Below are positions 11,469 to 23,609 of a DNA stretch of 64,000 bases, piece after piece; within the stretch, counting starts at the first letter, position 1, and the number at the start of each line of letters is the position of its first letter. The stretch comes from Parietaria judaica (lineage: Eukaryota > Streptophyta > Magnoliopsida > Rosales > Urticaceae): the NCBI GenBank assembly GCA_954871525.1, contig OX940865.1, positions 15,266,606-15,330,605 on the forward strand, in the 5' to 3' direction. The position numbers and the translations under genes were made by a program. The notes beneath the pieces are model-generated. The model made no database searches, was not told the DNA's origin, and was given only the letters and a program-made list of their open reading frames with translations.

Positions 11469-12063
11469 ATGCAGATCTTCCCTCTCCTCCAAAGTCCAAA
11501 CCGTAAACGGCTGGACTAGGATACTCGACGTCAAGAGATCTGACACGGTCGACGATGTGAGAGCTCAAGCCCACGACCACAACCACAGGCTCTTCTTCGC
11601 CGGGAATCAGCTCCAGGGTTCCCGTACCCTGAGAGACTACGGCGCCCGCCACAAAAGCACCCTCCGCCTCGAGCCCTGTCCGAGCGAAGCCGCGGAAGTC
11701 TTGTTCAAAACCCCGAGCGGCGATACGACCACACTCGAGCTCGACCGGTCCGCCTCCGTCGAACAAGTGAAGGCTAAGCTCAAGGCCTTTCTTCCCGAGA
11801 AGGAGCTCAAGGAAGGCACTTCTCTCGGAGAGGTCATGGAGATCTTTGTGCAGACTACGACCGGAAAGAGGACGACGTTGGAGGTGGAGAGGTCGGACAC
11901 CGTGGCGAACGTCAAGGCCTTGCTCCACTACCGGGAAGGCATTCCACCGGAGCGTCAGAGGCTCATCTTCGCCGTGATATAGCTCCGCGATTGTTGCACG
12001 TTGCCCAGGTACTTGATTGAGAACAACTCAACCACTCACCTTGTGTTGCGACTTGTGAGTTGA
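11469..12063 (+). pseudogene. Decayed polyubiquitin-like gene, copy 2
   Basis: This is a paralogue of the copy at 9615, with the same unit order. It begins MQIF at 11469, then shifts frame by one base to VQTVNGW. Unit 1 keeps [22 protein letters not shown] and HKSTLRLE. Unit 2 keeps [20 protein letters not shown] but is internally deleted. Unit 3 reads [28 protein letters not shown] and [14 protein letters not shown] stop follows at 11980, after which a shifted frame gives YLIENNSTTHLVLRLVS and stops at 12063, where ubiquitin has LRLRGG. The frameshifts, stop and missing Gly-Gly mark it as a pseudogene. Its unit 3 is closer to true ubiquitin than any in copy 1. Confidence 0.78.
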
Positions 12064-12220
12064 TTCGAGTGTTTGTACCATTTCATGTTTGCAGTTAATT
12101 AGTTTTTTCGATCTAAGCGTGGGGCCATATTGGCGAGGTCTTATTTAACAACAGCAAATGTTAAACTTGGATATTTTTCTCGGTAGATACCCAAGACAAA
12201 ATACAATTTCACTATGTTAC

Positions 12221-13697
12221 TGTTGATGCAGAAAAATGGATCACGCACTGAAGCGGCCCAATAGCTCGTGTTGGATCGGGCCCAATGTCGTTTGCATACT
12301 TTTGTGAATTTTGGGCTTGGACTTCTGGCACCTCAAAATAACTCGGGCCCTTTTTCCGACACGGGACCCGATTCAGGCCCACAAACTACCTGATCACAGG
12401 TTTGGGCACCACACTTATCAGGTCTCCACGTGGAAAAGATCGCCGAATTGATTTTAAGATGAACCCTGGTGGATAACACCTCCGGATTGCGTCATCAGTT
12501 TAGATCCGGGTCCTGCGTTCTATCCGTGAAGTCAGTATATCCGCGAGAGATATAAAGGCCAAAAGATAGAACGAGCACCACGCCGATCCCAAACCTAGAC
12601 AGGGGAAGTCGTATATCGTGCCAGAATTTTCTCCAGAGCTTCCGCTCCGGTCGAATTCCTCACCCTCGGAACCTGACAAAACAACACCCGAGATCAGGGC
12701 AAAACGAGGGTTTTACCCCCCGATTCACCTCCGACGCTCAACATTAGTGAGGTATATGAGTAAGGGTGGTCTTGAGAGGGTTTAGAGAGAGTTTTTGAGG
12801 TGTATTTCGAGTAAAAAATGGCTTGCCTTTGAATGAATCCCGAGCTTCCTATTTATAGGAAATACCCGAGGACTAATTTGCTATTATCTCCTCATCCGGA
12901 AGGCCCCCGAGGTAATTTTATATAGTTTTTTGTATCCTCGGGACGTGGCCGATCAAACTCTGCAAAAATCACGGCCATCGGAGTTGAGACGCGCCCTCAC
13001 GCGCGGCCGGAAGGCGGCGGGGTCACTTGGCGCGTTGGGGAGCCAGGGCTGATGTCAGCATCTGGGCCAGGCCTTGCGTCAGCGCCTGCGTGGTGCGCTG
13101 GGATTGGCTGCCCGGTTTTATTCGCGTCCAATGGGTGGCCGCCACGTGGCAAAGTCAAAGGTGCCCCTTGGGGGGCTTGCAGCGACCCTGTCGCGAGGTC
13201 AGCGGCCCTTGGGGCTCGAAGGGCCCGCCTGGCGCTGGGCAGTGGCTCTTGGGAGCCGTGGGGCCCGCTCGGAGAATCCTCGGAGGGCCCCGAGTCTTCC
13301 CGGGGGCCGTTTTTCGCAAACTTTATATCGTTTTTGGGTATTTTGATATTTTTGATATAATCTGGATACTTTGTTTTGCGAGAACGGGACTCCGAAGAGA
13401 AATTTGATTTTGGGCTTGATTTGCTTTAATTAAAAATAAATCATTTTAATTAAAGATAAATAATTTTAATTAGAGATAAATCATTTTAATTAAAATCAAA
13501 TGATTTTCTCTTAATTAAGCCGTAAAATCATTAATCCCGCAAAAACCCGTAACAGGGTTGATTTTACTTTAATTAAAAATAAATCATTTTAATTAAAGAT
13601 AAATCATTTTAATTAGAGATAAATCATTTTAATTAAAATCAAATGATTTTCTCTCAATTAAACCGTAAGATCATTGACTCCGTAAAGACCCGTAACA
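12221..13697 (+). mobile_element. Solo LTR of an LTR retrotransposon
   Basis: The sequence starts TGTTGATGCA, ends CCCGTAACA, and is flanked by a perfect 5-bp direct repeat, GTTAC, at 12216-12220 and 13698-13702. No internal retrotransposon domain or second LTR is present, so this is a 1.48-kb solo LTR left by recombination between two LTRs. A TATAAAGG box at 12551 suggests transcription on the plus strand. The GC-rich part around 12960-13310 differs in composition from the AT-rich host. Long frames inside it, such as 13027-13407, have no recognisable domain. Confidence 0.88.
13416..13697. repeat. 142-bp tandem duplication at the LTR 3' end
   Basis: Two adjacent units, 13416-13557 and 13558-13697, share a run of TTTTAATTAAAGATAAAT-type words and both close with CCCGTAACA. 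The duplication gives this LTR two possible 3' ends. The target duplication shows the outer one was used. Confidence 0.88.
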
Positions 13698-13971
13698 GTT
13701 ACCATTTATCAGTGTTTCTAAGAAATTAGCTCTTTTTCAAGTCCCATTGATTTTGTTAACTTTTCGTCATTGCCTAATCTCCATTTTTAACGTAGTTTTC
13801 GTTCTCTTATTGTTGTTTCTGGAGTGAATTCATTTGGCTCACTTCGTTGTCGTTTATGGTTTCGTTGTAGCTTGCCTTTTTGTTGCGTCGCTGTGTAACT
13901 TTTAATGTCGTTTGATTCCATTCTAATGTCTATTGTCGTTTTATAGTACTTATATCAACATTTTCCTTTTT

Positions 13972-14026
<55 letters not shown>
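13972..14026. repeat. (CA)n(TA)n microsatellite
   Basis: A short CA run is followed by about 45 bp of TA dinucleotides just before a ubiquitin-like tail remnant. Confidence 0.96.
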
Positions 14027-14027
<1 letters not shown>

Positions 14028-14080
14028 TTTTGAGAACAAGTCAACCATCCACCTTGTGTTCCGAGTTGAGACAAATTAAT
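14028..14080 (+). pseudogene. Ubiquitin-like C-terminal remnant, copy 3
   Basis: The frame FENKSTIHLVFRVET followed by a stop resembles the end of ubiquitin (YNIQKESTLHLVLRLRGG) and the tail of copy 2 (YLIENNSTTHLVLRLVS). The rest of this unit is gone or is replaced by the solo LTR and flanking DNA. It indicates that at least three ubiquitin-like genes once stood in tandem here. Confidence 0.6.
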
Positions 14081-14541
14081 AATAACAACAATGTTTTTTT
14101 CTTCAATATCTTCGCTTCACCACCGCCTCGCAATTCCTCGCAATTCCTATAAATATTATAAATGTCTAATGTTATGGCAGTGATGAAAATACACCAAGAT
14201 ATGTGACTTTGCATTGATTGGCAAAGGAAGATTCATGAAATAAATATCCATATTGCAGCAATATTTTTAAGTTTTAACGTCAAGCCCTCTAAAAGTATCC
14301 AGAGGAATATAAAAAGGAAAGAAACTGAAACGAATTATGTCTTGTTATATTATTCGTCATTTTTTTTAAAGTTAGGTGAAACTGTTGGGTGACTTAATCA
14401 AAATGATTGAAGTAATTTGACTAAATAAAAAACACTAAATCAACTCTTTTTTAACATAGAACTTCACATGATAGTTATGAACACCTTTTTTTATTGTTTC
14501 TCATGGCATTCTCTTTCTATATGTAAAAATATAACTACAAA

Positions 14542-14600
14542 TCTATATATATATAAAAGCAAAATAACTTCGTGCTCAAAAAACACGTTTTTTAACCCTA
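14542..14600 (+). mobile_element. Possible Helitron 5' end
   Basis: The sequence TCTATATATATATAAAAGC, preceded by A, matches the usual start of many plant Helitrons (A followed by TC, then an AT-rich track and AAAAGC). I could not find the partner hairpin plus CTRR end downstream, so neither the length nor the identity is secure. The following 2 kb holds pyrimidine-rich text with small open frames that match nothing known. Confidence 0.35.
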
Positions 14601-17400
14601 TTCTATTTTCTCCTTTTTTTTGAATATTTTTTTATTAGAAAAAAAAAACCTCGCTCTCGCTCGTCGTGTTGCTTCAAATTCGTTGGAAGAAAGACACCTT
14701 CGAAAAGAAACATCTCCTCGCTCCTTGGAATCCTCCATTCGTCGTCTTCCTTTCAAAGGAAAAAAACTCCCATCGCAAATCTTTCCTCTTCAAATCGTCT
14801 CAATAAAGAATGCATCGATTAGTAAACAATGCAACTCTTCTCCAGGAGAAGTTCTTGTCAAGAATTGATTCTATTGATAATCAGTCTAATAACTGCCTCC
14901 TCTCTATTCTCAAAGTTTGCTTCGCTTCCCCACCGGGCCATGAACGTCGAAACCATGGGTACGTCCTGCAACTCTCTCTTATTCAATTGCATGCATCTCC
15001 TCGGCCTTTGCATCTATTTCACGATCTCTTGATTTCAATACCGACTCCGTATCAGAAATAACTGCAACTGTTTTATGCTTCTAATTAGTTGTGAAAGAAA
15101 AAAAATCGAGCCCAGAAACCTTAGAATCATCAATTTGGATGTTCTTCTCGCCTCCTCTCGAATTCCAAGGATCCACTGTGACTGCATCATCTCTTCCTCT
15201 CTTATTCTCCATCAATTTGGGTTTCTATTGTTATTAAAATTGGAGTTAAGTAGCATGGATTAAATTTTCTGTCTTGACTGATTTTGAAACACATTGAATA
15301 ATCTCATCAAATTTGTTGGCTGGCGTTGGATTGAATCTCATATACAATTGGAATTTCAGGATTGTCAAGGTTTTAATATATATTTAAAAGAAATAAGACT
15401 TATGTAAAGCATGTATAAATATCCGCAGATTAACCGCTAAGCAGGTATTTATGTTTTCACTGATTCATGACTTCCATCGATTTCGATTCGCTTTAAATTT
15501 TTCAGTCTCTTCGTCACCCACTGCAACTGATCAAGATTGTGAATGCCATTGACTTGCGCCATTATTTTATCGCAATTCCAGAGTTTGATTGATATGCAGA
15601 ACCTCCTACTGATTCTCCGTGAAACCGACTCTTGATTCTCATACACTGGAATCCTCTGAAGCGGCGATAAGTAGTTACAATCAATAGTCACTTAAAAGGT
15701 AACGTTCAACCTACTTCTCATCTTTCTATAATCATGGTTGTCGTTGGTGGGGTTATGGGCTTTTAAATTTAAGTATTTGTATTAGTGGGCTTAGGGTTAA
15801 TCAATTATGTTTAAGTGCATGATTTGGTCGATTGTTTTGGTTTGTTCTGTGTTTGGTCGAATTCCAAGAGAACCAAGTAAAGTGATGGCCGAGCTCCCGA
15901 AGCATTCGTGCCAATTTCTTAGATTATTTAATAAAATCAGTGTTAATCCATCGCCTTGGTGGATTATCGTTTCTCCATCTCTTCTATATTATTTTCTGCA
16001 ATTTGTGTGAGGTTTTGGAAATCCGGGATCCATCAACATGCTATTCACTTTCCATATTATGTCTCTGTGACTCTGCCAAGCTTCAACACAGGAGTCTTCT
16101 CTGTACAAAATGCCATCGCCCGCGACCACTACAAACCGACAAACGCGTCTCCTCGCCTCCTGCAACACAGAAGCGCGCAAATACTTCGAGAGATCAGAAC
16201 CATTGATGCGGTAAGTCGTTTCGGAAGTTTGTATTGCTATCCTGCTAAATTTTTTTATATGTTTATTTTCCGTTATTACATTTTTTCTTGATAGACATCT
16301 TTGGATTATTTTACATTTGCATCTTGAAGGTTTTTCCTATTAAGATGGTAACCTAATTCTCGGTTTCCATTATTAAATTCTGGTTAGTTACACTTTCATT
16401 AATGAGAAAAACAACCGCGATGGCACGTTATCTCTTTTGTTTCCACATAGAGCAATGCAATTTACTCTCTCGGAGATTCCTTAGAGATTCAAAGGTATAT
16501 TATATTTCATGCCATTAATTAATCAACACTATTATATATATATGAATTTTATATACTTTTCTTTACATGAATTCATGGCTGCTAAACCATAAGGGTTGAC
16601 TTTATTATTAATTTGTTTTGGCATTATTTACTTTTTCTTGCAGCAATTGAATTTTTTTTAACTTGAGTAATTCATAATGTATCTTAAGTTTGTATATTAT
16701 AATGAAATAGAGTAATGCTCTTAAGTATTTCATAAATGAGAGGGAGTTCCTCCGCAGTTTATCAAATATTACACCATTTTCCAACGAAGAAATGATGCTT
16801 AAGGACTAATGGAATATCATCCATCTCCAAACACCGCATATTTTTTTTATATATTTTTCAGTATCTTTTTATAATTATTTTAAAATTTTAGTTATACTCA
16901 AATATCTGAACTATTTGATATAATAAGAGACAAATAGTAATTTGTTGTTCTTTGGAAGGAGGCGAAAAAGTCCTTGTGCTCCATTTTGGCCTCAGATCTG
17001 AGACAATATCCTTGGTAACTCGCTATCGGTTTTGTCGAATATGGTCAAATTTTTGTGTCGATGCTTAGTGAAGTTTGAGTTTCCATTCCTTTTAGGTTGT
17101 CAAAGAAACACCACGTTGATAATTAGATATATATATATATATATATATATCAGTCCAAATAACATATATAGGTTCAAAATAAATCAATCGCAAATAAAAC
17201 ATAGTTGTCCAAATAAGATATACCGGTCCAAAACATGAATAAAAAAAGTACAACAAATATCATCGGTTCAACAACATATCTAAAACATATATTTCTAGAT
17301 ATTTAATATAAAAATTGTTTATAAGAATCAGTTAAAAAAATATCCGGTTTTAAAACCGGATAGTTTTCGATTACGATTTTAAAATTTGGTTATTTGTTAT
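14600..17400. other. Gene-poor stretch with unassigned small frames
   Basis: Small frames at 14620-14868, 14810-15061 and 15956-16291 have no recognisable domain, and none joins to another by clear splice sites. Base composition at 14640-15250 and 15890-16210 is less AT-rich than the neighbours, which may mean captured gene pieces inside a transposon. No RNA gene was found. Confidence 0.4.
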
Positions 17401-17404
17401 TATG

Positions 17405-17650
17405 CACACCCTAAAAAATACCAAGTGAGGATTAGAAAATGAAGGAGTTGAATTTGAAAATCCCACATTGAAAGTGAGGGAGTTAATTAGAAAATAGTCA
17501 AAATACAAAGTGAAGGGTTAAAAATCTCACATGGAAAGATTACAAACATGTCATATTGAAAGAATGGTATAAGTAACAAAGAGTACTGACATGACATGAA
17601 AGAACTAAACAAACATGATAGCAAATTTTTTGTCAATTTAAGCCTTGAAC
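17405..17650. repeat. Dispersed repeat shared with 26325-26450
   Basis: Phrases such as GGAGTTAGAAAATCTCACAT, ATTACAAA and CAAAGAGTA occur here and, in the same order, at about 26325-26450. The two are diverged fragments of one transposable family. Neither has coding sequence. Confidence 0.5.
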
Positions 17651-17809
17651 GACATTCTAAATTTTGAGTGGAAGCCAAATGACACGTCAGAGTCGATTCT
17701 ACCTAAAATGTCTCTTCTCAATAGTGTCATCTCTCCATAAATGTTGCATTTATAATATCGTAATTAAATCAAAGCTCACGATAGCAACATCTAAACATCT
17801 ATATTTTTT

Positions 17810-17907
17810 CTTCACTTACTGACTTGCCATTGCCAAACAAAAGTTCAAACGTTGAAGCCTTATCAATAACTCATGGGAAGGACGAGTAGAGATTAATGCT
17901 AATGATC
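17810..17907 (-). pseudogene. Duplicated 3' fragment of the MLO last exon
   Basis: About 100 bp match, with small gaps, the end of the last exon of the neighbouring MLO gene (18080-18167). Shared words include CTGACTTGCCA, CGTTGAAGCC, ATCAATAA and GGACGAGTAGAG. A gap removes the reading frame of the conserved C-terminal motif. It is a decayed local duplication just downstream of the intact gene. Confidence 0.7.
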
Positions 17908-18073
17908 ACTACACAGACGACATCGAGAAGTCTTTCCGGCGGGTCGAAGTTTTCAGCAGTGACACAGTGAAATCCATTCAGATGATGATCGAGGGTAACG
18001 TTGAAGATGATACACAAAAATACTATCTTTTATACCATTAACTCAGTCTCATGATTAGTAATATAAACATTTA

Positions 18074-18689
18074 TTATTTTTGTGTACTTCCTGACTTGCC
18101 AAATGAAAATTCAGACGTTGAAGCCTCATCAATAATCTCATGGGAAGAAGGACGAGTAGAGTTTGGCACTAACGCCCGGCTTTGCGGTTCCCTGTGGACT
18201 GTTGACATCGCGCTACTCTCGTTTCTGTATCGTTGAAGGAGATGAACAGGCGACATCAGAAGCGAAGGAGTATCAGGAGTGCCTGGAGAGGCGCTCGCCG
18301 CTCGCTGCCTCTGATTGATCACTCGCTTCCGTGCGGCTCTGTGCCACTTCCGGAGCCCCGTAGCCACTCGCTCGCTGAATATTGTTGGTTTCATGGTTGA
18401 ACCCATCTGAGAAAACAAATTTAGGTCATGGCATGATTGTCGTTACTACAATTTTTTTAATAAATAATTTGTTTAGTTTTTTTTTTAGTATAAACCGATT
18501 ATACAAATTCAAACACTCAACCGTTTTTTACATAATTAATTTATTTATGTAGTTTTAGATTTGTTCCCTCGTAATCATTTTACCTGTGTTACTAGAGCAT
18601 ACAGAGGGAGTGTCACGTAGCTGCATAGAATTTGTATGACAACCCTGCTCATTTAATCAATTAAAATACTTAGCTTGGATTCACGATGG

Positions 18690-18729
<40 letters not shown>

Positions 18730-18872
18730 AAAATTGAAGATAATAATAGGTAGCGTTGAGAAATATATACCCCATTGATAATCTTATGATAACATCTTCT
18801 ATCTTTGCATGGAAGCAAGATTGTAGCCCAAACTCATACTAAAAAAAAAAAAAACAATAGTAATAAGTGATA

Positions 18873-18918
<46 letters not shown>

Positions 18919-21900
18919 AAAAAATGCATAGATGAGGGATAGAAGCTACCAAAGTCCATGCAAGAAAAGCAAGCTGAAAAGCATTCTGTGAGAGCACATG
19001 GCAAGAAGAGAATGTTCATGATGAGAGATATATACATGGTAAACTACTGAGTCTAGATTACTAGTTAAAAGAAACCTGAAATAGAATGAAGTGGATAAGG
19101 AAGAGAAGGAGGCGTGGGCGGCCGAGCCAGAAGAGCTCGTCGCCGGTCTGAACCAACGGCATGCCTTTGACCACTTGGCTTCTCTCTTGAATCTGAAGAC
19201 CCATCTTGGTTATCACCACTTGAAGCTTTGTGCCCACTAGTAGGATAATCTGATCATAAGAAGCTTATATTATTATTAAAGGTTTTATATATAGAAATAT
19301 TGTTTTAAGAATTGAAAAATATTCTTACAATCAATGGGATGAATGGTAGCCACAGATAAGATCTCCATCCTAGTATATTAATGTTAAAATTATGAGATAA
19401 AAAATATGTTATTTAATAATTAAGAAAAAATATTGAAAAATTGGGAAATAATTTTAAATAAAATGTTGCATGTTACCATTGGTATTGGAAAGTAGGAATA
19501 GAATTGCAAAGAACCATATTAGAGGGCTGTAAAAAAAGTATTTAATAGAAATCAGTAAAGTACTACCATATTTCTTAGCATATATAATTAATATTTAATA
19601 TAGACATACTTGATCCCAAAAATAACTTTGAAGTCCTCTTCTAGTGACCTCTTGATGTACTTCTGGAAGTCAAATTTGGAGTGACTCTGAGGTGCCAAAT
19701 GTGCCTGATATTTTCAAACATATATAATTCAAAATTGACATTAAGATATAATTACAATGAATAAAAAAAAATTAAACATATACGTATGTAATTGTAAATA
19801 GTGTAAGAGACTCACGACGATGAAGCCATAACGAAGAGTCAAGTAATCAACCTTTGGTACAGATCTCACAAATTGTCTCACAAAGCAAACCTGGAACATT
19901 TAATTATCCACATCTTTTGTCAAGTCTTTGAAATCTATGGTCTTTTATTATAAACAATGTGTGATTAATTATAATTAAGAGCTCACAATCCATAGAGAAA
20001 AAGAATAGTGGCTCCAGAATTTCAAGTGCCTTCTTCCGAACGTTGTGTCTCTTGCAAATCTAAATCTCTCTGGGTCTGCAAATAAAAATTACCCTAAATT
20101 AATTATTTATATTTTCTACTATAATTGTGGTTCTTTTAGTAGTAATATATTTATTAAATCTAGACCGCGAATAACTTGATGAGAGATATATAAAACTAAT
20201 CATCCATTTGATATAAGAATCTTTAGTAAATATATATAGAGAAGTTATATTTTTTGGAATTAATATTGGTTATTTTAGTATATTGAAATACAAAAAGATC
20301 ATGTCTCGCAACATATAAAATTTGAAAAAAGTAATCGCCCTAAACTAAAAAATATTAGCTAGTGTAAATGAAATAATCTGTAACCGATATAATTTATAAC
20401 ATTCAAATTAATTCTAACTTTCTACGCCATAATAAGAAGAAATGTATTTTTAAACGTACGAGATGAATATTCTACATATTGTATTTAGTCATATTAATTT
20501 AATATACTCGTTAAATTAGATCATCGGATCGGGTGGATATAATAATTTCGGACATTAAATATTGATATTAAATAGCGCTTACCATGCGAGAACTCGTAAT
20601 CTATTGTCCTAGTTTCCATTTCCCATGATTTCCACTTTCTCATCTGCGATATAAAATGACAAAAAAAAAAAAAAGATCTACATTATTAATCGAGTGACTA
20701 ATAATCATACGAAAAAAATAATTTATCACTTTATTAAATTTTTGATGATGTATACCTTTTTTCTTCCCAAAGCGAATGTTGCTATGCAGTAGAGCACATG
20801 TAAAGCAGCAAGTATAAATATTAAATTATGTAATTGATGAATCCCATGAGCTGAAACAAGTGGAACTTTTCCCTACACATTTAAAAAAATAGAACATAAA
20901 TAAGATACGCGATTAATATATGTAGAAAGCTTGAACTAAACCTATGCGTACATGCATTAATAACCTGCGTATAAGAGTAATAAGGGAAATTTCAATTTAT
21001 ATGTCCCAAAACACAAATTTAAACGAATTTGTTCCACATTTTAAGAAATTCAATAATTATTCCCCAAAGTGTTTAGGTAAAGACCAAAAGTGTCCAAAAG
21101 TGTGTACGAAAAATTCGGTTTAATTTCCTAAATTAAAACTGTCTAACTGAAGAACAAAATTGTTTAATTAAAGACTAAAAGTGTGTAAACCGATTATTTT
21201 GAAAACTTGTCTTAACTGATGAAGAAAAGTGTTTAAGTAAAGACTAAAATTGTTTGGAGAATAATTATTGAAAGTAATTAAAATAGAGAACAGTTTTGTT
21301 CAAATTTGACATACAAACTGAAGTTTCCCAATAATAATACACGTTTTGTCAAGCTCTGAGTAATGATACATACATATATAGCGGGCTTTCGCTTTTAAGA
21401 GCCTCTAAAACATAATACTTAATATTAATATATCGTAATTAATTAGGTGCCTGAAAAGTGAAACATATAAAGCTACTAAAATTTATTTGTAATTTTAAAA
21501 TGCTAGATGTTGCATGCTTGAATGATCTACATAAAAATATGATCACATTATGCATGAACACATGATATCATCTAACACAAAACAATATATTCATTAATAT
21601 AGTATATAAACTAAATTAAGAATAATGAAGATCAAAAGGAAAACATACCTTGACAAGACATTTGTCTTGATCGGACTTTGAGGCTAGAACACGTCGGAAT
21701 ATTGTTTCAGCGTCTGAATCTAGTAGTAGTGTTGATAGAAGAAGTCTTCTATGGCCATTAGCATCGTAGTCATGATCTTCCTTATCGTGTTTAATGAATT
21801 TAGCTTCTTGCTTCTTAGTGCATGGATGCCACGTGGACGCTACAGATTTGGTGATGCATATATTTGAAACCATCCCTTGGGCAAGCCTCAAAAGCAAGGA

Positions 21901-22676
21901 CATGAATCCCAATAGCATCATCTCTATAACAATAAGATTCACGTACGAATAGTGATTTTTCCATGATAAAAAAAAAAAAAAAAACTTGGTTAATAGCGAT
22001 AGAAATGCTTACTATTTTAGTTATTTTATGTAATTTTTTTATTCATTCTTTTTATGACGTAAGATTTCGTACTATTTTGCTTTTCTTCAATATATTATAC
22101 ACTCACCGCTAAAGTCTCCTTGGTACCAAGAGAAATAATTTTTTTTTTTTTAAATGTCACGTGTTCAAAATTTGACGGCACATCCAAAACTCCGTTAAAT
22201 CGATTAATAAAGTAAAAATAATTTCTAAGACAAGAAAAGTATCAGAAATAGGAAATTTTGATCGTGAAAAAAATACTTTGTTAATTTCATTATAAAAAAT
22301 TAAAATATCAAGTGATTGTGTGGCTATAACTGGCTATTAACGTTAACAGGTATGATCAAGTTGTAACACTATAGTTATTCGAAACAATATCCAAAATTCC
22401 AAATTAATATACCTGATTTGACCTTTTCTAGGGCTTCATAAATAGCTCGTTTGTGTCTCTTTTTCAACCACTAACAAGAAAGAATAATCAAATGATAAGC
22501 AGTAACTACATACAGTAAAAAAGGAATAATAATAGTATCTTTATAATATTTACCTTTCCGATCCAAAGAATGACACGTTCAATGGATATGGAGACAAGAA
22601 CAAGAACAAAGCAAACAGCCGCCACTGCCCATGTCGGCGTTTCCTCCAGAGAACGATCTTTCGACGGTCCGGCCAT
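18074..22676 (-). CDS. MLO: MLO-like seven-transmembrane protein, canonical tail
   Basis: Fifteen exons on the minus strand keep phase with GT-AG introns: 22676-22554, 22470-22413, 21923-21649, 20872-20756, 20643-20583, 20075-19987, 19890-19816, 19704-19610, 19526-19477, 19369-19329, 19249-19076, 18985-18950, 18832-18771, 18644-18584 and 18406-18074. The protein has 549 residues, a usual MLO length. It starts [19 protein letters not shown] and has family landmarks [38 protein letters not shown] and [11 protein letters not shown] proteins are plasma-membrane calmodulin-binding proteins with channel-like activity, linked to powdery mildew susceptibility, pollen tube or root responses. The calmodulin-binding helix lies near residues 453-468, with key L457 and W460. 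The TPDTPS motif and the EFSF motif at 538-541 are hallmarks of clade V, the mildew-susceptibility group. Clade placement rests on motifs alone. Confidence 0.93.
18692..18724. repeat. (TA)n microsatellite in an MLO intron
   Basis: A TA tract between exons 14 and 13 of the minus-strand MLO gene. A second TA/TG tract lies at 18877-18917 between exons 13 and 12. Confidence 0.95.
20984..21329. mobile_element. MITE in intron 3 of the first MLO gene
   Basis: The left end GGGAAATTTCAATTTATATGTC and the right end, read backwards GGGAAACTTCAGTTTGTATGTC, form an imperfect 22-bp inverted repeat. Both sides carry AATAA, a possible 5-bp target duplication. Inside, the phrase TGTTTAAGTAAAGAC and variants recur. 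No coding sequence is present, and the MLO splice sites on either side are intact. Confidence 0.65.
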
Positions 22677-22804
22677 ATCCTAAACCCTAATTAATAAGAG
22701 AGAGAGAGAGAGATTTGTGTAGTGGCCAAAGCAATGTAAGTGTCAAACAAGTGAAGTGTGATATGGAGTAGACTTCACTAGTTATATATACTATATATAT
22801 ATAT

Positions 22805-23249
22805 GGGATAATAGCGGCATAAGTCCTCAACCTTTACTCAACTGGGGCGGCATAGCCCCAATCCTATTTAATAGCGGTATAAGTACCAAAAGATGATTTC
22901 CGTCCATATTTGACTAACAGAAGTAGTCAACGTTTGTGTGGTCAGCTTCTCATCAACATGGACGCCACGTAATCCGACATGTCACCATACACGTCATCCT
23001 TGCGTCATCAAATTTAATGCAATCGCCATTAATTTTGCATTAAATTTGATGATGCGACGATGACATGTATGGTGACATGTCGGATTACGTGGCGTCCACG
23101 TTGACGAGAAGCTGACCACGCAAACGTTGACTACTTCCGTTAGTCAAATATGGACGGAAATCATCTTTTGGTACTTATACCGCTATTAAATGAGGTTGGG
23201 GCTATGCCGCCCCAGTTGAGTAAAGGTTGAGGACTTATGCCGCTATTAT

Positions 23250-23252
<3 letters not shown>
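22805..23252. mobile_element. Near-perfect foldback element upstream of MLO
   Basis: The 448-bp element starts GGGATAATAGCGGCATAAGT and ends with its reverse complement. Arms of about 215 bp pair almost perfectly around a short centre near 23030. Both flanks are alternating TA, so a 9-bp duplication (TATATATAT) fits but is not provable. Long terminal repeats of this kind are typical of non-autonomous Mutator-like foldback elements. It sits 129 bp upstream of the start codon of the minus-strand MLO gene. Confidence 0.88.

Positions 23253-23291
<39 letters not shown>
23253..23291. repeat. (TA)n microsatellite
   Basis: Alternating TA tract directly bordering the foldback element. Confidence 0.95.
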
Positions 23292-23294
<3 letters not shown>

Positions 23295-23609
23295 TACAAG
23301 AATATTTGAAGGACAAAGAAACTAATAAATGAGCTTATTAAGTGGAACGGGACTAGTTCTTATGTATAGGACGTTCTTGTACGCTTCAGCATATCTTTTT
23401 TGACCCTTTAAAATATTTTGACTTTCGTCAACAACACTTCCTCTCTTCACACACACGCATTCGTAATAGTTGTTTATCACGCATAATCATCCTCTTTTTT
23501 TTCCTTTCTTTTTTCTCTTTCTATTATCACATTGTTATTCAATATAAGGGACTTTATTTTTATACACCTTCTACTATCATTTTTTGTTAAAAAAGTTAAT
23601 AAACACTAA

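Noticed and set aside
13027..13407. Long frames in all three plus-strand phases in a GC-rich patch
   Set aside because: The patch is inside the solo LTR. Open frames here reflect GC-rich composition, and none shows a domain.
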